A stretch of DNA of 64,000 bases from Trichoplax adhaerens (Eukaryota > Placozoa > Uniplacotomia > Trichoplacea > Trichoplacidae): NCBI RefSeq assembly GCF_000150275.1, contig NW_002060947.1:2531740-2595739 (forward strand), read 5' to 3'. Below are positions 56,401 through 64,000 of this stretch, in pieces. The notes under the pieces are model-generated. The model ran no database searches and was not told the DNA's origin. It saw only the letters and a program-made list of their open reading frames with translations. The position numbers and the translations under genes were made by a program. Each line of letters begins with the position of its first letter. The stretch's first letter is position 1.

Positions 56401-58265
56401 ACAATACAGTAAATCATTATATTCACTGCATAAGGGTGCTTGCATTGATTGCCAAAGTATTCGTATCATGGATAGCTTACGAAATCAAGCCATAAGCAAT
56501 GTAACAAATGATTTGTCAGCGATAGGAAAAGTCGCCTGAATGGAGGCTACAAAAAGTAAATTTTTTCTTATCTTCGATGGTTCGTGTATCCATCAAATGA
56601 TAAATATTTGATAACTATTTACTTTCAATTTAATTTTAGATTATTGTATTTAAGGCTTCGATAATAATTATCTAATACAATTGCTGACTATGGAAGAGAG
56701 AAGAATAGTCATTATGTGTAGAAATTATGGTAAATACAGTACTAAACTTGGGCAATATAATACATGCACGCTCTATTTCAATAGATGTAGTTGTGTATAG
56801 TAGTACATACAATGGATGCTGCAGCTTAGAAACAAATCATTTATTACAGTACTAATACGGCACCCGGCAGGGATGTAGTTAATCTTTATATGGTAGGTAT
56901 ATAAAAATGATTACCAGTAAAATATACCTTATCCTGGCTGATGAATGCTTCTTTAACATACTCATCCTTGCCTTGTTTCACGTTTAATATCGCCTGAAAC
57001 ACGAGTACAGCACAGTAAGCAAAGATTTTAATAACAGCGTCAAGCAATATTCTAGTGTCAATTAGGGTGTCTTTAAATCTTATCTAGCGACTCAATAATT
57101 CTTGCTATCACAAGACTGCTGTATCATCGTAATCTGTGCTGTATTTATAGCTAGCACAGTTCTAAAAACCCAATATTTCTCACATTTTATTTTTCTAACC
57201 TGCATGTTTAGTTTGTCAATATATTCATGTTGTTTCATCCATCTAGCAAGACACAAATACCAGATATTTTAAAAGTACTAAGTGATGGGTAATTTATTAT
57301 ACTTGCAGTCATAAACTACCGTGTGATATCATATCATTGTACATCAGTAAAGAAGTAGAGTAAGTAATTTGTCGAACATCGTTTAACGAAGTTACGAAAA
57401 GGTTTTCTAATACCAGATTACTGTCACATTATCATCATGACTAGCTCTATATCAAACCAGCAACTAGTTAAGCCCATAGTTTCAAATTTCTTTCATCTTC
57501 ACTATACGTATAGTATATTTCATTAGGTATATCCTGTAGACTGGATAGACATTATGAAAGTGACAGAGACTTTTGATAATTACAATAAGATTTTGAGCAG
57601 TCCCTACAACATCGAGTTCTATAGAATGACATTTAATGCACTGTCTGCAGTAGGTAAGATATTACAGTATACACGACATATAGAGTTTAGCTACATCTGT
57701 ATAACTGCTTTATTATGCCGTCTACGATATCACGCTTACTAAGAGCTTATAGCAAGTTACAGGCCTCGGACCTGACTATGTAATGTTTTCAAATTATATA
57801 TTTAATGCACAATTAGGTGTGCGGATTCGGCCAGTAATAGTATAATACGATACTGTATCGACTACATCGACTACCATAATTTACAGCTACGGGAGTACGC
57901 AATAGATTGTAAGTACTTATTACAGTTAACAATTAATAGATTATTCTGCATTTTAAGTATAGAAAGGCAATTTGTTGACCTACTACTGTAGTAACATGAA
58001 AATACATGGACTATTAAAAGAAGACCAGGTCCTCTTTTAGTAGTCTATGGAAATGTAATATAAATAAATATAAAGAGTATACGATAATATATATGTATAA
58101 TATAATTAATTAATCATTCTTTGCTATACTGTACATCACTTATGCATGTTCTTTTAGTAAAACAACTTACTTGCGATCTCCTATATCTTCCAACTCAAAG
58201 TCGGATATCGCCTGTACATAACCTTCTACCTCTACCGGAAAAAGGACCGTAGAGCTATCTTCCAT
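53474..58265 (-). CDS. ZMYND10: ZMYND10 (BLU), axonemal dynein assembly factor with MYND zinc finger
   Basis: Cytoplasmic co-chaperone needed to build the outer and inner dynein arms of motile cilia; in vertebrates it works with LRRC6 and FKBP8. Exons in transcript order: 58265-58171, 57242-57200, 56993-56928, 55944-55831, 55727-55594, 55504-55456, 55293-55205, 55112-55072, 54957-54895, 54785-54703, 54567-54478, 54352-54227, 54110-53992, 53867-53742, 53549-53474; all phases fit, 437 aa (human 440). Conserved blocks: [66 protein letters not shown]-like [68 protein letters not shown]. The C-terminal MYND finger is complete: Cys391, 394, 402, 405, 411, 415, His423, Cys427 (KCSRC-like [26 protein letters not shown]). 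Human-like but in 15 exons. It shares a head-to-head promoter interval with the ankyrin gene. Confidence 0.96.
58005..58050. repeat. Small foldback element in ZMYND10 intron 1
   Basis: CATGGACTATTAAAAGAAGA and TCCTCTTTTAGTAGTCTATG are inverted arms around a very short centre. The central AGAAGACC is shared with the larger foldback at 1551-1972. Termini fit the CATGGACTA consensus. Confidence 0.65.
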
Positions 58266-59129
58266 TTTTTTCTAGCTTTATGATGCCGTTACTTAGCGAT
58301 ATTCAATAACTATAATAATAATAAGGGAATAATAATAATAATCACAATAATTGACTAGTTTCTGCGCATGTCCTCATGCGCTAATCTTACTAATACAGTA
58401 CAAGTACTCTGTCAGGAAAATTGTACAATGTACATACTGTACACTGTACTGTATATTCAATATCGTACTGTACTGTACAGTACAGTATAACAATATCGAG
58501 CGAGGGGTCTACTAGTTATAAACAAATAAATGGAAAGCAGAATCAAGCGCATTGAATGAATAGTTAAAGCTATTCAATGTACAGTATCTTAAACTCTATC
58601 ATTTTGGTAAAGGCACATACTGTACTGTACAGTACTGTAGCCTGTTAGCCACTAACCAACTAAAAATAGAGTGTACAGTACTGTAGCAGTGTTATGACAT
58701 GGTATCGTTGCAGTACTGTAGCAGGTACGGCTACAACACTATACTGTACTGTACTGCACAAGTGCACAGTGCTCTTCTAATATTCGTAGTCTCAATAACT
58801 TAAAGGCATCAACGATTTAATTTATTTATTATTGGGGAAATTGAGTAAAATTACATTATTACTGTACTGTATTTATTAACACTAGATCATGACGATTAGA
58901 AAAAAAGGTAAGGTGTTGTGTAGCATTTAAACGATATAAAATTAACGATTGCAAAAAACAGCACATCTGCATATGCACTCGAAGTATATACTGAATGTAC
59001 GCATATACATACCGTACAGTATAGTACGTACATTGTAAATGTTGTTGTGCTCTTTAATTAAGCTATTTCTTAGTTTTTGACGATGAATACGCGTAGCTAA
59101 GTCAAAGATTTGATCTACCGACATTATAG
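58266..59129. promoter_or_regulatory. Divergent intergenic interval between ZMYND10 and the ankyrin-repeat gene, with (GTACW)n
   Basis: About 0.86 kb separates the ZMYND10 start codon from the first seen exon of the plus-strand gene. It must hold the ZMYND10 promoter and may be shared. GTAC palindromes occur at about 58398-58410, 58430-58490, 58615-58640, 58673-58686, 58740-58757, 58860-58872 and 59012-59030. No other motif is clear. The missing 5' exon of the ankyrin gene may lie here. Confidence 0.5.
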
Positions 59130-62100
59130 ATTTTCAACGCATTGTGTCATACATTGAAGATTTCCTAGATAGATTATCCCAAGACGATTTAGAGGCTGCT
59201 GAACTACGGGATTCATTTAGTTATGCCCTATGGCAGATGCGAAATTATTATAAAACATTGCGAAGTAGATCGGCAAATAGTGCGTCTAGTTTCAGTCCAA
59301 AATCATCAATGCTAGGGTTGCTTAATCCATTAACATGGAAGTGGCTAGATTTAGGAAGTGCAGTCCCTAGTCTTGGAGAAAGTTACGGTTTCCGAAAGAT
59401 TCATCAAGCTGCTAAAGAGGGAGATGTAGAAACCATCAAGCAACTCCTACTAGAAGGTAAGAACACCTAGGGTAAGCTAAGAGATTTTATTCTATTCTAT
59501 CTAACCCTAACAACAGCTTACGCTTAGTCTTTCTTCACTTCATATTCTTATGCGCTATTGTAGCCACACAATTTTAAAGTCGTAAATAAGAAACGCGTAT
59601 ATGAATTTACTGTAGCTCCTACACGAATAAAATAATAGAGTCTGCATTTAGAATTTATTATTCGAATATTATATTATTACTACTCATTCATTGTTTTCTT
59701 CAGTAATAAAAATAAGATTATAGAATAGGACGATTTCACCGATATTCGCATTTGTTAACTGTGACAGATCCACTATTAGTGAATGTCAAGACTGTATGGG
59801 TCGAACTCCGATAATGTACTGTGCTCATTATGCTAAAGATGAACATTTGGAATGCATAAAGTTACTTTTATCATTTGAAGCGAATACTTCAATCAAAACG
59901 AAAGGTTTCGTATTGTCAGCGTATACTACTGTTACATGTCATCGACAATTAAATTAATTTAATTTTTACTTTAATACGCTTGTGCACTATTTTAATTTGT
60001 TACTATACAGCACTAGTATTTATTTTATCAGTAGCGATATCGTTTACTAAGTTGTATTCATGCTATCCAATTCTTAGATTCTGCCACGGTTGTGCATCAT
60101 GCAGTCTATGGCGGTAACCATGAAATACTAGAATTAATTCTCCAAAAAGAAGTACGTAAGCTTTTGTTTAGTATACCAAACATGAGTGTCATCGAATGAA
60201 TAGATTATAATCAAGTCTATATCTACTTTGGAATCCTCAAATATGAACCATTTAAAATTTTTTATATTTCGGACGGCCTAAAAATAAATTCAGTTACAAA
60301 GCATAAACAGTCAAGATAACATGGGACGGTCACCTGTTCATTTAGCCGTTATGAGAGAAGAAACCGATTGCTTAAAGGTCGATAGAGAATAGTAGAATTA
60401 AAGTTAATAGGACAGTAAGCAATTTTTGTTTTGAGATACATGTACCGAAGTATAGTTGGCATGCCGTAAAAGGCATTATACGTATATATATATACATATA
60501 TAATTATTTTCCGTGTCAGTTTTGTAAACAATGAAATTCCACGAAGGTGAAACTATACTGTACAGAAGTACAAGCGTGAAATTTTTGACAAACAATAAAT
60601 TAATATTATTACCATGAAATACTATACTCTGAAACTTAATTTTTACTTGGGTTTTTCACGCTCGAAAAATGTGACTTTATGAAGTATTCTGTTTGCAATT
60701 CTGATATTTGTCGCATATTTTTATTAGTTATTATTGGATAATAATGCCCTATATTCCATGAGAGACATTGGAGGTCTTACACCCATAATGTGGGCGTGTA
60801 ATTTTGATCGCCAGTATCACCTATGCATTCTTCAATCCCGTTACGAACAAGAATATAATAATTCTAATTACTTACTTGAAGAAAGAGATCACCAAGGAAG
60901 AACTGCAATTCACTGGGCGGTTATGCAAAGGAAAAGTATCTACTGTTTACAGGTAAAATATAGACGTTAACGCAATGTAATCAACCATCATTTATTAAAA
61001 CCAGTATTCACTCTTAAATATTTGGATATTATAGAAATAGATCAGGAATACAATTGTTTGGCATGATCAAATTATTCGAAATATTTATTTCATTTTGGAA
61101 TAACATCCGTATTTTCCTTTGCAAAAATAGAGCAATCCATAGCATAAATACTGTACATACTGTAATAGCTGATGCTAGATATCATAGTGCAATATTCCTA
61201 TTTTTGTTAATATATGACCGGCTTTGATAATTTTATTTCCATGTCATTTTAATGACTTGTTATTTATACATTTCTCTCGGAAATTTCTGCCCATTTAGTC
61301 GCTCCTGACTTCTAGTGCAATTTCGTTAACTGATCAGAATGGCCGCACTGTTTTACACACTGCCTCATTACAGGGTATGTTAAGATGTATAAATACATCT
61401 TTTGGACGTTTTGTGTATCGGTTATTTATTAGTCGATTATACGATATATTAATTGTAAAAGATTCTTTAGTCGGAATTAATAATTGATAGTTATTAAAAA
61501 CAATTATCTAGCGTGTAGGTAATCGTTATAACAACTTGATTGTTAGGTTCCGTTAACGCTTGTAAATATGTCTTGAATCATCACCCTGAAGTCATTAATA
61601 ATGTAGATAAACAGATGAGAACTGCTCTTCACTTAGCAACATTAGCTGGCCATGGAGATGTAATCAATCTTCTTTTGGATCATAAGGGTATTATAGCTTG
61701 ATTTAGTGAATAAAATGTATTTCTCAGTAGGTTTAATGTTACTAAATTTTTAATGATATCAGTTTCCTAAGCCATGAATCTATCTTTCCTGATCTTATAG
61801 CAATAAGCAATATTGTTGATGAAGAAAATTCAACGGCTTTAGATCTAGCATTGTCGAAAAAATTGCATTACTGCATAATTGTACTTAATTCATTTAACCG
61901 CCAAAGTGAAAAGGATGGATTTCGTACCCCTCTGAGACCTAAAAATAAGTTACATAATTTAAAAAAAGATTATAAATCACCTAATAATAGACCAAGCTCC
62001 CTTCAAGGCACAGTTCAGCCAAAGCCATTTAGTCCAAATCCTCTTCCTAAACCAAGATCTTTAACGAGTCCTTACCCAATATCAGATAGCTCCGATCGAT

Positions 62101-63586
62101 CGCTTTTTTTTGCAGAACACGAGAAATCGAAGGAAAAGATCATTGAAACAGATCAGAAGGAAACGGCCAAATCAGTTAAGGAACAAAGTCAAAAGCAATG
62201 TAAAAATTTGTTGTTTCTGGAAGCGAAATCTCTCAACTCTTCAACATTACATCTTAAGCGAGGTGTCGGTTCACAATCCGAAACTTCCTCACGCGATGGC
62301 ATGTCTTCCACAATTGTGAGTCGATGAATTATAATTAGATGATAGATTTTTAATTACATTTATTAGACAAAGTTTATAGGGCATGAATGAATATCATATG
62401 ATATGATTCAAACATAGTAAAATTAATTAACAAAAATATTTAGAGCAAAGTAGGATCTTAAGTTAATTAATTAATTAATTAATTAATTGCTAATTAGCTA
62501 ATTTTATATTTGTGTGTACTTAATTATACTGCGTACTTAGTGTTTAACACTCGATTCAGTCGATTTTATATAATGGGTTATTTTCCTGCACAGGAAACGA
62601 AATTGCAGTCGCCGAAGGATTGTTCAAATACATTGAATGAAAGTAACTCAAAAAATAGCAATCAAGAATTAGAACTTGGCAATTACTGTAATACCTCTAG
62701 TTTCGGTGATTATAACGGAGGATCGGAGGTATCAATTACCGTCCCAGAAACATTGGCAAAGCTACAAAAGTTGTCCTCAAAGAGTTTTTCATCCTCATCC
62801 AGTCAGCGAGATAAAAATAGTTTATCATCGTTGAGTAATCTTGGTAAAGAATCTGGCTGGCCAGGTAAATCTCGAGTTAGAAGCTTTACTGCATCGGAAA
62901 GTACGAATCGAGAGCGAAATATCAGTAGAAGCAATGGACTATTAAGTAAGATAAAGACTTCATCAGGTATTATTTAACAAACAAAAAAGAGAATTCCTGT
63001 AGGTAACGCAGTAACATACATTGTTCTGTCTTGTTTTAAGTATACCTTATACAAGCAAGTATTTAGTAGTTAATGTAACTATAGCCTACTGGATACGAAT
63101 TATGTACTATTGCTTGAAATAAAAGGAGCTTAATCATAATATTGTCTAGCATGCAAGTATAGATCAATGTAATATAACCTATTTTAATCAATGACTAGGC
63201 GATGAATTATTGGTGGTCGATAAAAGAAAATGTGATGACAATGATACTTGGAACAGTAATTCAACTGACACTGCAAAGAAGGAGGGGAGCATACGACAGA
63301 AGCACTTTTTACATAGTGATCTTCATCAGAATGCAGGACTAAAGGTAAAATATTATAAACGATTACGTATTATTAATAAGTATAAAGTGATTCAGCTATT
63401 GGTCTTACAGATATTATTATTTTCTTTTCAAAACTTATTTTTGAAGAAGTTATAACTTGCTTAATTCATGTTTAACTTAATATATTTCTAAAGAGGGATA
63501 AAGCAGAATTTACTGGTAGTCCGAGATTGCTAGCGCCAATTAACAGGCCAAAATCACGAAGCTTCTCTGGAATAACTCTAAGATGA
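59130..63586 (+). CDS. Ankyrin-repeat protein (inversin/ANKRD55-like), 5' end unresolved
   Basis: Exons seen: about 59130-59456, 59768-59904, 60078-60151, 60294-60377, 60728-60952, 61299-61374, 61547-61687, 61801-62315, 62594-62966, 63199-63344, 63494-63586. From 60078 on all phases match. The first exon is open from an ATTATAG acceptor with no ATG before residue IEDFLDRLSQDD, so an upstream start exon is likely. The join 59456 to 59768 is one base out of phase as read. Ankyrin repeats follow one another: IHQAAKEGDVETIKQLLLEG, DCMGRTPIMYCAHYAKDEHL, TVVHHAVYGGNHEILELIL, DNMGRSPVHLAVMREETDCL, DIGGLTPIMWACNFDRQYHL, DHQGRTAIHWAVMQRKSIYC, DQNGRTVLHTASLQGSVNAC, KQMRTALHLATLAGHGDVIN, EENSTALDLALSKKLHYCII. 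A long Ser/Lys/Pro-rich C-terminal tail without domains ends NRPKSRSFSGITLR. Inversin and ANKRD55 share this design; orthology is not established. Confidence 0.8.
62463..62488. repeat. TTAA simple repeat in an intron
   Basis: Six to seven tandem TTAA units in the intron between exons 61801-62315 and 62594-62966 of the ankyrin gene. Ordinary microsatellite. Confidence 0.85.
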
Positions 63587-64000
63587 AGTTAAAATTCGAT
63601 TTGGCGTAGTCATGATACTGTAGATAGTCTACAAATCAAGTAAAGTATAGGCATTTTCCGCTAGTAGTAAATTGATCTCACGCATATATCATACGGCGTT
63701 CTGTAATAGTAACTTCTCGCCTGAGAGTTTGAATGCCTGATAGAAATTTTAATATTAAATTTGACGTTTTAATAATTTAAATGATGTAAGTATTGCTAGA
63801 TATCTATCAAATGTTGACGCGGTCATAAAAGTATGTAAGCTTTGTGCAGTACAATAACCCTGTATTCAACCTCAACTTTTAGTATGATCGTGGTGTGGCT
63901 AGGAAATTTACTAATTTTATTCGCAAATTAAATAGAAAATTGAAGTATTGTCGTAATGTTCAATCTTGCTAGCTTCTGATTTATCTGAATTGGTTGAATT
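63587..64000. other. Downstream of the ankyrin gene, nothing seen
   Basis: AT-rich end of the window with no open frame or repeat of note. It presumably begins with the 3' UTR of the ankyrin-repeat gene. Confidence 0.5.

Overview
The window looks like nuclear DNA of an early-branching animal. It is AT-rich, its genes are cut into many short exons by GT-AG introns (often 50-300 bases, some 1-2 kb), and every recognisable protein belongs to an animal-type family (DSTYK, ZMYND10, PACRG, a class A GPCR, HMGB, Golgi GH47 mannosidase). Gene content and composition fit a placozoan (Trichoplax/Hoilungia-like). That is an inference; nothing here is diagnostic by itself. I rebuilt the exon chains by hand from family conservation, splice signals and phase. 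Two chains come out very near the human length (DSTYK 940 aa, ZMYND10 437 aa).

Layout. 1-483: last exons of an NAD-isocitrate dehydrogenase (IDH3 beta/gamma type), + strand. 484-2081: repeats. 2082-7459: dihydrolipoamide dehydrogenase (DLD), about 21 exons, +. 7460-11400: no gene seen. 11401-16045: a TKL/IRAK-like protein with HRD and DFG lost, so a predicted pseudokinase, +. 18596-20290: an intronless Sel1/TPR-like protein, -. 20491-22280: palindromic repeats. 22747-24608: PACRG, +. 24609-29821: no convincing gene. 29822-30990: a two-exon class A GPCR with divergent signature motifs, +. 34016-37187: class I alpha-1,2-mannosidase, +. 39083-44986: full-length DSTYK, -. 45260-48640: the largest palindromic repeat block. 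49033-51225: HMGB-like protein with two HMG boxes and an acidic tail, +. 53474-58265: ZMYND10, -. 59130-63586: ankyrin-repeat protein, +, head-to-head with ZMYND10.

How the genes relate. IDH3 and DLD are tandem mitochondrial genes; DLD is the E3 subunit of the 2-oxoglutarate and pyruvate dehydrogenase complexes, and IDH3 supplies 2-oxoglutarate. PACRG (doublet microtubule inner junction) and ZMYND10 (axonemal dynein assembly) are both motile-cilium genes. The others show no obvious shared pathway.

The most unusual non-genic signal is a GTAC-based 5-bp satellite, (GTACW)n, which flips orientation repeatedly and so builds nested palindromes in most large intergenic gaps. It occurs with a dispersed element found in four copies and with small foldback elements whose ends resemble CATGGACTA. 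I found no virus, CRISPR array, rRNA or convincing tRNA.
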